The notes: generated by a model from the sequence alone, not told the origin. 64,000 bases of DNA from Ancylobacter sp. SL191 (GCF_026625645.1 NZ_CP113056.1:1423501-1487500); one strand, 5' to 3'. Positions 9,001-16,393 are shown, counted from the stretch's first letter. Translations and numbers: made by a program.

Positions 9001-9933
9001 GAGGCGTTCGGCCGCGATCCCGGCCTTGGCGCGCTGTTCGCCCAGCCGAGCGTCGAAGGCTTCGCCCGGCTGATCGACGCGGAAGGGCAGGGCGAGGATG
9101 GGGCCGGCAATGGTGGGCTCGATCCGCTGATCACGCTGGTGGCCGGCGATCCCGCTCTGCCGCCGCTCTTCGCCATCCACCCGGCCGGCGGCATTTCCTG
9201 GTGCTATGGCCGGCTCGCCCGCACGCTTGAGCCGCGCCGCACGGTCTATGGGCTTCAGGCGCCCGCTTTGGCGCCGGACGGGGCGGTGCCTTCGAGCCTG
9301 GAAGCGCTGGCCGCCGATTATGTCGCGCGCATCCGGGCCATCCGCCCGGAAGGCCCCTATCACCTGCTCGGCTGGTCGGTCGGCGGCATCATCGCGCAAG
9401 CCATGGCGGTGCGGCTGCGCGACCTCGGCGGCGACGTCGGGCTGGTGGTGATGCTCGATTCCTACCCCTGCGATGTCTGGCGCGGCGAGCCCGACCCCGG
9501 CGAGGACGGCGCGCTCAAGGCATTGATCGCCATTGCCGGCCATGACCCGGACCGGCTGCCGGCGCTGGCGCTCAACCGCGCCTCCGTGCTCGCCTTCCTG
9601 CGTGCCTCCGACAGCCCGCTCGGGCGCCTGCCCGATGCCGCGCTCGACGGCGTGGTGCGGGTGGTCGCCGGCAATAACCGGCTCGTGCGCGGCCATCATC
9701 ACCGCCGCTATGACGGCACGATCACCCATATGCGCGCCGGGCTCGACCATCAGGGCCGCGATCTCTCCCCCGAGCAGTGGCGGGCCTATGCCCATGACGT
9801 CGCGGTGATCGAGGTGCCGGCGCTGCACGCCCATCTCACCGGGCCGGAGGCGACCGCGCATATCGCCCCCGCGCTCGCCCGCCTGCTGGCGGGGCAAGAT
9901 TTCAAGGAGCCGACATGCGCGACAGCGGTCTGA
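6013..9933 (+). CDS. entF: Enterobactin-type NRPS, EntF-like (C-A-T-TE)
   Basis: This 1306-residue protein is close to the length of E. coli EntF. The condensation domain (about 10-440) has the active-site HHLAIDG at 140-146. The adenylation domain (about 460-950) has YTSGSTGEPKG at about 599-609, NLYGPTEAAVD, YATGDLA and NANGKLDRG. Its specificity residues D645, V646, W649, H688, F712, S714, L737, V745, D746 plus the terminal Lys give DVWHFSLVDK, the serine code of EntF. The thiolation domain attaches phosphopantetheine at Ser985 (LGGDSLAAV). The thioesterase has GWSVGG with nucleophile Ser1122 and a C-terminal His near 1272. Predicted reaction: DHB-Ser formation, oligomerisation and cyclic lactone release. 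The start is the ATG 2 bp after the carrier-protein stop. Confidence 0.95.
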   Translation: MNAGASGESFPLAEAQAGLWYAQRLDPANPLFNTGQYIELTGPLDRPAFEGSLAQAVIEADALALALIDDPTGPRQRVDPARRPGLEVIDLSAAPDPLAAAQADIARDMATAVDPVRDRLAAERLFVLGPDRHIWQQRVHHLAIDGYGMILLTQRVAELYNAARSGNTPGTPPPPVRVALEEDAAYRASDKRAADAAYWQSLFADRPEVASLAPGTPISAFTFHRHAVEIDRTAFARLRALGDSVNVPWPDVVTALAAAYVQRHTATPEVVVGVPFMARMGSAAARVPAMLMNVLPLRVAVPAGAPLPDYLASVAKNLTRARRHGRYRSEQLRRDLKLIGGQRRLHGPLINLLPFDEKPRFAGLESRLEVLSTGPVEDITFTFRLHGTDGLRLEVDANPALYDAAEVAAHAARLAQFIAAASAADTLEAVPTATPEEAHWALVTLNATDHPVPDTTLAALIEARMRETPDAPALRFEGQTLDYATLDARSRALAEALAARGIGREDIVVVALPRSLELVIALIAIIRAGAAYLPVDLAQPDARLARILASASPKLVLAGESDAPRFAGVPVLTPAAWPREPAGNSLAGPKPGDAAYVIYTSGSTGEPKGVVIGHRAIVNRLEWMRAHYAFTPADIILQKTPATFDVSVWEFFLPFLTGCLLVVAPPEAHRDPVALARLIRAEAITTAHFVPSMLAAFLAEPSAQGLSLARVFCSGEELPADLRDRFHRTLAAELHNLYGPTEAAVDVSYWPAARDDRSLPVPIGFPVWNTRLYVLDEQGRPQPPGVAGHLYLGGVQLARGYLGRADLTAERFVADPHLPGERIYATGDLALLRPDGAVVYLGRSDHQIKIRGLRIELGEVEAAVMASGLVRQAGIVAREDRGTKRIVAYVVPEPGADLALLKARVAAKVPDYMVPAAFVPLDALPVNANGKLDRGALPAPDFAGTGQRAPETPTEQRLAALFADQLQLATPIAAEDDFFTLGGDSLAAVALLLRVREAFGRDPGLGALFAQPSVEGFARLIDAEGQGEDGAGNGGLDPLITLVAGDPALPPLFAIHPAGGISWCYGRLARTLEPRRTVYGLQAPALAPDGAVPSSLEALAADYVARIRAIRPEGPYHLLGWSVGGIIAQAMAVRLRDLGGDVGLVVMLDSYPCDVWRGEPDPGEDGALKALIAIAGHDPDRLPALALNRASVLAFLRASDSPLGRLPDAALDGVVRVVAGNNRLVRGHHHRRYDGTITHMRAGLDHQGRDLSPEQWRAYAHDVAVIEVPALHAHLTGPEATAHIAPALARLLAGQDFKEPTCATAV

Positions 9934-10691
9934 ACGGCAAGCTCGCTTTGGTCACCGGCGCCGCCGGCGGCATCGGCGCGGCGGTGGTGCGGCTCCTCGT
10001 GGAGGAGGGCGCCCGCGTCGTCGCCACCGATAGTGACGAGGACGGGGTGAAGGCGCTCGCCAGCGAGTTCGGCGACGCGGTGATCCCGTTCCGGCTGGAT
10101 GTGTCCTCCAGCATGGATGTGACTGCACTCATTGGCCTGATCGTCCACCACATCGGCCCCATCGACCTCCTCGCCAACGTCGCCGGCGTGCTCTCCAACA
10201 CGGTGGTGACGGAGCTCACCGATGCCGAGTGGGAGAGGGTGCTAAGTATCAATGCCGGCGGGGTTTTTCGCGTCAGCCGGGAGGTCGCGAAGGTCATGCA
10301 GGCGAGGAAGCGCGGCGCCATCGTGACGGTATCATCGAACGCCGCCGGCATTCCCCGCCACGCCATGGCCGCCTACGCCGCCTCCAAAGCCGCCGCCACC
10401 ATGTTCACCCGCTGCCTCGGGCTGGAGCTCGCAAGTCACGGAATTCGCTGCAATATTGTCGCGCCGGGCTCGACCCTGACGCCCATGCAGACCGGCATGT
10501 GGGCGGATGAGAACGGCGCCGCGCGCGTCATCGCCGGCACGCCGGAGACCTTCAAGGCCGGCATTCCGCTCGGCAAGCTGGCGACGCCCGATGAGGTAGC
10601 CGAAGCCGTGGTGTTCCTGCTCTCCGACCGCGCCAGCCACATCACCATGACCGATCTCTATGTCGATGGCGGCGCCACGCTGCGCGGCTAA
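9915..10691 (+). CDS. entA: 2,3-dihydro-2,3-dihydroxybenzoate dehydrogenase
   Basis: This 258-residue classical short-chain dehydrogenase oxidises 2,3-dihydro-DHB to DHB with NAD. The Rossmann motif is [12 protein letters not shown] near residues 13-24. The structural NVAG motif follows, the catalytic Ser lies in VTVSSNAAG, and the Y-x3-K pair is in AAYAASKAA. It overlaps the NRPS 3' end by 19 bases and has its own ribosome-binding site (AAGGAG at 9904-9909). SDR enzymes are functionally diverse, but the position after entC-E-B-F makes the EntA assignment secure. It ends 16 bp from the convergent ATPase gene. Confidence 0.93.
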   Translation: MRDSGLNGKLALVTGAAGGIGAAVVRLLVEEGARVVATDSDEDGVKALASEFGDAVIPFRLDVSSSMDVTALIGLIVHHIGPIDLLANVAGVLSNTVVTELTDAEWERVLSINAGGVFRVSREVAKVMQARKRGAIVTVSSNAAGIPRHAMAAYAASKAAATMFTRCLGLELASHGIRCNIVAPGSTLTPMQTGMWADENGAARVIAGTPETFKAGIPLGKLATPDEVAEAVVFLLSDRASHITMTDLYVDGGATLRG

Positions 10692-10707
10692 GTGTTTGAT
10701 CCGACGA

Positions 10708-11481
10708 CTAAAGCGCGCGGTCGACGATCACCTGCAGGAAGCCCCGCGAGCAGGGCTCGACCCGCGCCTCGACCTTGTAGACGCGGGCCAGCGTCGCCGG
10801 GGTGATCGCCTGTGCCGGGCTACCGTCGGCGGCGATAGCGCCTTGTTCCAGCAGGATAATCCGCTGCGCGTAACGCGCCGCCTGGGCGATGTCGTGGAGT
10901 ACGATGATGACGATGATGCCCCGCTCGCGCGCCAGCTCCTCCACCAGTTGCATCACCCGCAACTGGTGATGGATATCCAGTGCGCTGGTCGGCTCGTCCA
11001 GCAGCAGCACGCGCGGTTCCCGCACGATGGATTGGGCGAGGCTGGCGAGCTGGCGCTGGCCGCCGGAGAGCTCGTCGAGGCCACGTAGGGCGAGATCCGA
11101 AATCCCAAGCCGCTCAAGGGCTTGCATGGCCTTGAGACGCGCCTGCGCGGCGGGCAGGGCGTCGCCCCTCGCCGACATCAGCGCGCTCAGCGTCGCCTCC
11201 AGCACGGTCAGCGCGACACGCTGTGGCAACGCCTGCGGCATGTAGGTAACATGTTGCGCATGGCCGGCGATGGACAGCGCCGTCAGCTCGATATCATCGA
11301 GCCGGATCGTTCCCTTTGCACTGACCAACCCCGCCAGCGCCCGCAACAACGTGGTCTTCCCCGCCGCGTTGGGCCCGATCAGCGCGGTGACCTGCCCGCC
11401 TTCAATGGCAGGAATATCAAGTTTATCAATGACATGGCGCTTGCCGTAGCCGACCGACAGCCCCTCCACATGCAGGGCCAT
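10708..11481 (-). CDS. Ferric-siderophore ABC transporter ATP-binding protein
   Basis: This 257-residue ABC ATPase belongs to the FepC/FhuC/BtuD group and powers inner-membrane uptake of the ferric siderophore. Visible motifs are Walker A GPNAAGKTT near residue 36, a Q-loop in YMPQALP, signature LSGGQRQLA, Walker B VLLLDEPTSALD and the switch His in VIIVLHDI. The start is the ATG at 11481, whose A is also the last base of the permease stop (TGATG), so the two are translationally coupled. The gene converges with entA. Confidence 0.92.
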   Translation of the reverse strand: MALHVEGLSVGYGKRHVIDKLDIPAIEGGQVTALIGPNAAGKTTLLRALAGLVSAKGTIRLDDIELTALSIAGHAQHVTYMPQALPQRVALTVLEATLSALMSARGDALPAAQARLKAMQALERLGISDLALRGLDELSGGQRQLASLAQSIVREPRVLLLDEPTSALDIHHQLRVMQLVEELARERGIIVIIVLHDIAQAARYAQRIILLEQGAIAADGSPAQAITPATLARVYKVEARVEPCSRGFLQVIVDRAL

Positions 11482-12584
11482 CACAGTCGCTCCCGGCGTG
11501 CGAAGATGAGCGCCATGAAGAAGGGCACGCCGACCAGCGCCGTGACAATGCCGACCGGTAACAAGGCGCCGGGAACAATGGTCTTCGACGCCACCGAGGC
11601 CAGGGACATCACCGTCGCTCCCGCTAACATACTGGCAGGCAAGAAGAATCGATGATCTTCGCCGACTAATATTCGGGCGAGGTGGGGGGCTACTAGGCCG
11701 ATGAAGCCGATCGTGCCCACGAAAGCCACCGAGGTCGCCGCCAGCAGGCTGACGCGCAACAGCGAGAAGAACCGTAACCTCTTGACGGATATGCCGAAAG
11801 AGCGCGCGCGGTCTTCGCCGAGGCGCAGCGCGGTCATGCGCCAGGCGGCGGCCAGTGAGTACGGTGTGGTGACCAGTGTGACCAAAGCGAGCACGCCGAG
11901 CTTGCCCCAGGTGGCGCGCGACAGGCTGCCCATGCTCCAGAACACCAGCTGCTGCAGCGCCTCCTGGCTGGCGACGAACTGGATCAGCGCCACCAGCGCG
12001 TTGAAGGTGAAGACCAGCGCGATGCCGAACAGCACCAGCGTCTCCACCCCCGTGCCGCGCAGTCCGGCGAGCACCTGAAGCAGCAGCACCGAGCCGAAGG
12101 CGAAGAGGAAGGCGAAGAGCGGCAGGTTCCATTCCCCCGGCAGCAGCGGCACGCTCGCGCCCAGCACCAGCGCCAGAGCCGCGCCGAAGGAGGCGGCGGA
12201 GGACACGCCGAGCGTGAAGGGACTGGCCAGCGGGTTGTTGAGGATGGTCTGCATCTCCGCCCCGGCGAGCGCCAGCGCCGCGCCGACCAGCACCGCCATC
12301 AGCGCATAAGGCAGGCGCACCTGCCAGATGATGACGCGGGCCGGACCGTCGAGCGAGGCGGGGTCGAGAATGCCGGCGACCACATCGGCGATCGGCAGGC
12401 GGGAGGGGCCGGTGGCGATGTCGAACAGCAGCGCCACCAGCATCAGCGCGCCGAGCCCGATGACGATGGCGACGCGCCGGCGCACCAGCCGCGCATAGGC
12501 GGCGAGCGCGGTCGCGTGCGGGGCGGCCTCGGGCGTCGCGGGCGGCGGTGCAGGGGACGCGATGGGGGGCGAGGTCTCGGTCAT
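11481..12584 (-). CDS. FecCD-family iron-siderophore ABC permease
   Basis: This 367-residue polytopic membrane protein has a cytoplasmic Ala/Pro-rich N-terminus of about 40 residues followed by about nine to ten hydrophobic helices. FecCD hallmarks are the LPIADVVAG region, WQVRLPYALMAVLVGAALALAG (split between a conserved RLP and the second helix), NPLASPFTLGVSSAASFGAAL and GLVAPHLARILVGEDHR near the C-terminus. The ATG at 12584 is preceded by GGAG, so upstream in-frame codons are not needed. Only one permease gene is present, so the channel is probably a homodimer, unlike the FepD/FepG heterodimer of E. coli. It forms an operon with the ATPase. Confidence 0.92.
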   Translation of the reverse strand: MTETSPPIASPAPPPATPEAAPHATALAAYARLVRRRVAIVIGLGALMLVALLFDIATGPSRLPIADVVAGILDPASLDGPARVIIWQVRLPYALMAVLVGAALALAGAEMQTILNNPLASPFTLGVSSAASFGAALALVLGASVPLLPGEWNLPLFAFLFAFGSVLLLQVLAGLRGTGVETLVLFGIALVFTFNALVALIQFVASQEALQQLVFWSMGSLSRATWGKLGVLALVTLVTTPYSLAAAWRMTALRLGEDRARSFGISVKRLRFFSLLRVSLLAATSVAFVGTIGFIGLVAPHLARILVGEDHRFFLPASMLAGATVMSLASVASKTIVPGALLPVGIVTALVGVPFFMALIFARRERL

Positions 12585-12871
12585 GCGGGTCTCCGCGGGC
12601 CGGGCCGCGCGACGGGTCCAGCGGTTCTGCATGAGGGGCCGGAGGGGGTCAAGCTTCTGCAAGGGAAAGCAAATTCCTTAGAATCGTTTCAGTCTGGAAG
12701 TCCCCCACGTCCCCCGCCGCCGCCCCGCCCTTCTGCCCGCTGTGTCACGCCGGGCCGCGCGTGCCGCCGGCGTGGCTTCCCGCCGCGCCCTCCCCCTTGC
12801 GCGCCCGGCGCCATGGTCTAGAGCAGGGGCCGTGCCGGGCTTGCCGGCGCGGGAGGCGCAAGGGAGCCCCG
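12585..12871. promoter_or_regulatory. Divergent promoter region, permease operon and esterase gene
   Basis: This 287-bp non-coding stretch lies between two divergently transcribed siderophore-uptake genes. Most of it is very GC-rich, but 12665-12693 is a sharply AT-richer island containing the interrupted inverted repeat ATTC-N4-GAAT at 12673-12684 within AAATTCCTTAGAATCGTTT. The TTAGAA half resembles iron-responsive (Irr/Fur-type) operators of alphaproteobacteria. An iron regulator acting here is inference; no exact consensus match is claimed. Confidence 0.4.
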
Positions 12872-13711
12872 ATGCCCGCCGTCATCGTGCCGGATGCCGA
12901 ATGGTTCGATCTCATGCCCCCCGGTGGCGGCGCGCCCTGGCGCATCTTCCTCGCCCGGCCGCGCGGCCCCGCCCCGCCCGGCGGCTTTCCGCTGATCGTC
13001 ATGCTCGATGCCAATGCCGCTTTCGCTACCTTCACCGAGGTGATGCGGCGCGGCGCCGGCCGGACGCAGGCCACGGGCATCGAGGAGGCTGTGCTGGTCG
13101 GCATCGGCTATCCCGAGGACGAGGACACCCGGCGGCGCCGGACCTTCGATTTCACAACCGGGCCCAGCGCCGAGATGCGGGAGGGCAGCGCTCCGTCCCG
13201 CCCGACCGGGGGGAGGGACGCCTTGCTGGCCTTTATCCAAGGCACGCTCAAGCCGCGCCTCGCCGCCGAACTGCCGCTCGATTCCAACCGCCACCTGCTG
13301 TTCGGCCATTCGCTCGGCGGCTGGTTCACGCTCGACGTGGCGCTGCGCGACCCGGCCGCCTTCGCCGCCTATGTCGCGGTGAGCCCGTCCCTCTGGTGGG
13401 ACGAGCCCCGGTTGCGGCAGGGGCTCGCTGAGCGGCGGGAGGCGGGCACAGCGCCGCGGCTCGCCATGATGGTCGGGGAATGGGAGGAGGCGATGGCGCC
13501 CTGGCAGCAGGGCGGCCTCTTGAGCACGGACATGGCCGCCCGTCGCGCCGCGCGCGGCATGGTCTCCCGCGCCACCGCCTTCGCCGCCGCGGTAGCGGCC
13601 GAGCTCGGCCCCGCGGCGGATATCCGCTTCACCCTCCTGGCGGGCGAGGACCACGCCTCGGTTCTTCCCACCGCGATGGCGCGCGCCCTGCGCTTTCTGC
13701 GCGGGGGGTGA
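12872..13711 (+). CDS. Alpha/beta-hydrolase esterase, Fes/IroE/BesA-like
   Basis: This 279-residue hydrolase of the esterase-D (COG2819) type has the nucleophile elbow GHSLGGW, the preceding strand RHLLFGHS, a YVAVSPSLWW segment typical of siderophore trilactone esterases, and a C-terminal His in LAGEDHASVLP. No signal peptide is visible from the chosen ATG (AAGGGAG about 7 bases upstream), so it should act in the cytoplasm. It lacks the N-terminal substrate-binding domain of E. coli Fes and is closer in layout to IroE or BesA. Context suggests it hydrolyses the imported ferric siderophore to release iron. The substrate is inferred. Confidence 0.8.
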   Translation: MPAVIVPDAEWFDLMPPGGGAPWRIFLARPRGPAPPGGFPLIVMLDANAAFATFTEVMRRGAGRTQATGIEEAVLVGIGYPEDEDTRRRRTFDFTTGPSAEMREGSAPSRPTGGRDALLAFIQGTLKPRLAAELPLDSNRHLLFGHSLGGWFTLDVALRDPAAFAAYVAVSPSLWWDEPRLRQGLAERREAGTAPRLAMMVGEWEEAMAPWQQGGLLSTDMAARRAARGMVSRATAFAAAVAAELGPAADIRFTLLAGEDHASVLPTAMARALRFLRGG

Positions 13712-13810
13712 GGGGGCCTGTGTTCCCGCCTGCGTGCGTCGAGGGGGCCCATGGCGCCACCGTCAGCGTGAGGGATGGCACGCGCTGGGCGGGTTCGTAC
13801 CCGACCTTCC

Positions 13811-13906
13811 GTCATGGCCGGGCTTGGCCCGGCCATCCATGACTTCCTTGCCCGCTCATGCGCCCGGTCAAAGTCGTGGATCCCCGGGCCAAGCCCGGGG
13901 ATGACG
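13811..13906. repeat. Two-hairpin palindromic repeat, copy 1
   Basis: A left hairpin GGCCGGGCTTGGCCCGGCC and a right hairpin CCCCGGGCCAAGCCCGGGG are separated by about 45 bp, with GTCATG at the left end and GATGAC at the right end. Copies 2 and 3 follow within 400 bp, and related units occur near 54.4, 54.6, 61.0, 61.2 and 61.4 kb. Confidence 0.9.
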
Positions 13907-13992
13907 TCGCGAGGGGTGGGGGCGGCGATACCGGGCCGGGCGCCCGCCGTGGTCGCGCCGCCTAAACTCGAATGGTGCTTGCCCCAACACGC

Positions 13993-14089
13993 CGTCATGG
14001 CCGGGCTTGGCCCGGCCATCCATGACTTCCTTGCCCGCTCATGCGCCCGGTCAAAGTCGTGGATCCCCGGGCCAAGCCCGAGGATGACG
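13993..14089. repeat. Two-hairpin palindromic repeat, copy 2
   Basis: Nearly identical to the copy at 13811-13906, including the central spacer. One change (AAGCCCGAGG instead of AAGCCCGGGG) weakens the right hairpin. The flanking sequence differs from copy 1 apart from short GGGTGGGGGC stretches. Confidence 0.88.
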
Positions 14090-14183
14090 TTGCGAGGGGT
14101 GGGGGCCGTGAGATGCGATGGTGGAGGCGAGCCGCTGCCGTCGCCGCGTCGCTTGAACGGGAGCGTCGCTGCTTTCAATACAC

Positions 14184-14277
14184 CGTCATGGCCGGGCTTG
14201 ACCCGGCCATCCACGACTTCCTGTCCGCATGCACCCGTCCAAGTCGTGGATCCCCGGGTCAAGCCCGGGGATGACGG
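14184..14277. repeat. Two-hairpin palindromic repeat, copy 3
   Basis: Same architecture as copies 1 and 2, with compensating changes in both hairpins: CTTGACCCGG in the left loop and GGGTCAAGCCC in the right. The changed spacer shows it is not a recent tandem copy. The whole stretch 13712-14425 holds these three repeats and no convincing gene. Confidence 0.88.
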
Positions 14278-14425
14278 TGGTCGTGGTGGAGGCCGTTCCA
14301 GCCGACGCGTGGCGGGTGCGTGCGGGCATCCGCCCCACCTGCCTCCACCGCCCGCGACCACTCGTGATTTGCAACGGCGCGCCGGGCGACTAGTTGTACC
14401 GCACCTGAAACCCACGGATCCCGCC

Positions 14426-14971
14426 ATGACCCGCGCCGTCCCGCCCAGCGCCGCCTCGCCCGCCAACGCTCCGGCCGCCTCCCCCTCGCTGCGGCTGACG
14501 CAGATCGCCGCCGGGCTCATCGTCGCGATCGCGGCGGCCGGCACGCTGGCGGGGGCGTGGTACTTCCAGCTCGTGGTCGGGCTGGCGCCGTGTCCGCTCT
14601 GCCTCGAACAGCGCATTCCCTATTATGTCGGCGTGCCGCTGGCGCTGGTCGCGGTGGCACTGGCGAGCGCGGGCAAGGCGAATTTCGCCCGCATGGCGCT
14701 GTCGCTGACCGCCATGCTGATGGCGCTGGCGGCGTGCCTGGCCATCTATCATGCCGGCGTCGAATGGGGCTTCTGGCAGGGACCGACGGCGTGCTCGGGC
14801 AGCGGGCCGGCGCTCGGCGGCGGCAATATGCTCGACAGCCTGCAGCAGGCGCGGGTGGTGCGCTGCGACGAGGCGCCGTGGCGGCTCTTCGGCCTGTCGC
14901 TGGCCGGCTACAACGCGTTCATCGCGGTGGCGCTGACGCTGGTTGCCCTGCGCGGGGCGGCGGCGCGCTGA
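14426..14971 (+). CDS. DsbB-family disulfide bond formation protein
   Basis: This 181-residue inner-membrane protein has four predicted helices. The first periplasmic loop carries the quinone-linked redox pair C56-x-x-C59 (APCPLCLEQR). The second loop carries C123 (PTACSGSG) and C147 (VVRCDEAPW). This is the DsbB/DsbI arrangement that reoxidises a periplasmic DsbA-type oxidase and passes electrons to quinone. The start is the ATG at 14426, placing about 20 cytoplasmic residues before the first helix. It converges with the HNH gene. A second, structurally odd DsbB-like gene lies at 27394-28110. Confidence 0.9.
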   Translation: MTRAVPPSAASPANAPAASPSLRLTQIAAGLIVAIAAAGTLAGAWYFQLVVGLAPCPLCLEQRIPYYVGVPLALVAVALASAGKANFARMALSLTAMLMALAACLAIYHAGVEWGFWQGPTACSGSGPALGGGNMLDSLQQARVVRCDEAPWRLFGLSLAGYNAFIAVALTLVALRGAAAR

Positions 14972-15006
14972 CTCGGCGCGAGCCGTAAGGAGGCACCGGG
15001 CCGGGC

Positions 15007-15567
15007 CTATGGGTCGAGCTCGGTGTCCCAGTAGAGATAGTCCATCCAGCTGTCGTGCAGGTAGTTCGGCGGGAAGTGCCGGCCGTTCTGGTGCAGATCG
15101 AACACCGAGGGCTGGAAGGGGCGCTGGCGCGGGATCATGCCCGCTTCCACCGGCATGCGGCTGCCCTTGCGCAGATTGCAGGGCGAGCAGGCGGCGACGA
15201 CGTTCTCCCAGGTGGTCTGGCCGCCGCGTGAGCGGGGGATCACATGGTCGAAGGTGAGGTCGTCGCGCGAGTCGCAATACTGGCAGGTGAAGCGGTCGCG
15301 CAGGAACACGTTGAAGCGGGTGAAGGCCGGCTGGCGCGACGGACGGATGAAGGCCTTGAGCGAGACGACGCTCGGCAGCTGCATCTGGAAGGTCGCGCTG
15401 GAGACCTGGCGCTCGTAATATTCGACGATGTTCACCCGGTCGAGGAACACCGCCTTGATCGCATCCTGCCAGGACCAGACCGAGAGAGGGTAATAGCTCA
15501 GAGGCCGATAATCGGCATTGAGCACGAGGGCAGGCCAGGCACCCGGAGACAATGTCGCCGTCAACAC
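15007..15567 (-). CDS. HNH endonuclease family protein
   Basis: This protein of about 186 residues contains a zinc-type HNH motif: CQYC, then TFDHVIPRSRGG, then ENVVAACSPCNLRKG. The two CxxC pairs bind structural zinc and the D-H plus N/H residues form the metal-dependent nuclease site. The N-terminal half (LNADYRPLSYYPLSVWSWQ and following) is typical of a widely conserved alphaproteobacterial single-copy family of unknown biological role. The start is the GTG at 15567 or the adjacent TTG at 15564; GGGAG lies just upstream. There is no restriction methylase or phage context nearby. Confidence 0.85.
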   Translation of the reverse strand: MLTATLSPGAWPALVLNADYRPLSYYPLSVWSWQDAIKAVFLDRVNIVEYYERQVSSATFQMQLPSVVSLKAFIRPSRQPAFTRFNVFLRDRFTCQYCDSRDDLTFDHVIPRSRGGQTTWENVVAACSPCNLRKGSRMPVEAGMIPRQRPFQPSVFDLHQNGRHFPPNYLHDSWMDYLYWDTELDP

Positions 15568-15714
15568 TCGCTCCCTGCAAAAGGGCGCCAGCTCGACGAC
15601 TCGGCGCCGTCTGACGCACGGCGATAGTCTATTCTTAGCGTGTCAATCTTGTGAAGCGGCGAATGGCGGGCGCGGGGTCACACCCGCGCGCAGGCCGGCT
15701 CGGCCTCGGGGCGA

Positions 15715-16377
15715 TCAGCCCTTCAGGACGTCGGCGAGGAAGGCGCCGGCGAGGCGCAGGCCGACCGGATCGATACCATGGCCAAGGCCGGGGGCGAGGT
15801 GCGAGCGCACCGCGATGCCACGCGCCGACAGGCTTTCCACCGCGCGGGCGAGATAGGGCGGGGCGATGATCTCGTCGCGGTCGCCATGCACCAGCAGCAC
15901 CGGCGGGCGGGCGGTGATCTCGCCATCGAAGGCGGGGATGCCGCGCTCGCCCGGCAGCACATGGATACCGGAAAAGCCGACAATGCCGGCCGGCGCGACC
16001 TTGCGGCGCAGGCCGGTGTGCAGCGCCATCATCGTGCCCTGGCTGAAGCCGACCAGCGCCAGCCGGTCGCCGCCAAGGCCAAGGCGGGCGAGTTCGGCGT
16101 CGAGGAAGCCGTCGAGCGCGGCATGGGCGCTCTGCACGCCCGCCCAGCGCTCGGCATCGTTGCGCTCGACATAGCCGAACCATTGCCGCCCGACCGGGGC
16201 GATGGTGAGCGGCTCCGGCGCGTGCGGGGAGACGAAGGCGGCGTCGGGCAGGAGCGGCGCCCACATCTGGCCGAGGTCGATCAGGTCGCGCCCATCCGCG
16301 CCATAGCCGTGCAGCAGCACGACGAGCGAGGTCGCCGGGCGGCCGGAACGGGGGGCGAGGTGCGGGCCGTCGAGCAT
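15715..16377 (-). CDS. Phospholipase/carboxylesterase family hydrolase
   Basis: This 220-residue cytoplasmic alpha/beta hydrolase belongs to the carboxylesterase YpfH/EstB group (COG0400). It shows LLHGYGADGRDL (oxyanion strand), VGFSQGTMMAL with the nucleophile Ser, LLVHGDRDEIIAP with the catalytic Asp, and GLGHGID with the His. The start at 16377 lies 16 bases after the stop of the upstream M23 peptidase gene, so the two may be cotranscribed. The natural substrate (short-chain or lysophospholipid ester) cannot be read from sequence. Confidence 0.85.
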   Translation of the reverse strand: MLDGPHLAPRSGRPATSLVVLLHGYGADGRDLIDLGQMWAPLLPDAAFVSPHAPEPLTIAPVGRQWFGYVERNDAERWAGVQSAHAALDGFLDAELARLGLGGDRLALVGFSQGTMMALHTGLRRKVAPAGIVGFSGIHVLPGERGIPAFDGEITARPPVLLVHGDRDEIIAPPYLARAVESLSARGIAVRSHLAPGLGHGIDPVGLRLAGAFLADVLKG

Positions 16378-16393
16378 CAGAACACGTCCCGCA

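Noticed and set aside
7555..9897. 780-codon open frame on the minus strand within the NRPS gene
   Set aside because: The plus-strand frame carries all A, T and TE motifs; the opposite frame is a codon-bias artefact.
10708..12132. Extended 474-residue version of the siderophore ATPase
   Set aside because: The extra N-terminal part runs through the permease gene in another frame. The ABC domain begins cleanly at the ATG at 11481, which overlaps the permease stop.
13811..14277. Possible CRISPR array, from regular repeats near 13.8-14.3 kb
   Set aside because: The repeats are about 95 bp, internally palindromic and irregularly spaced (about 180-190 bp), with no cas genes and no short uniform spacers.
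15007..15567. HNH gene as part of a restriction or anti-phage system
   Set aside because: The neighbours are DsbB-like and hydrolase genes. The family is a conserved single gene in alphaproteobacteria with no defence partner here.
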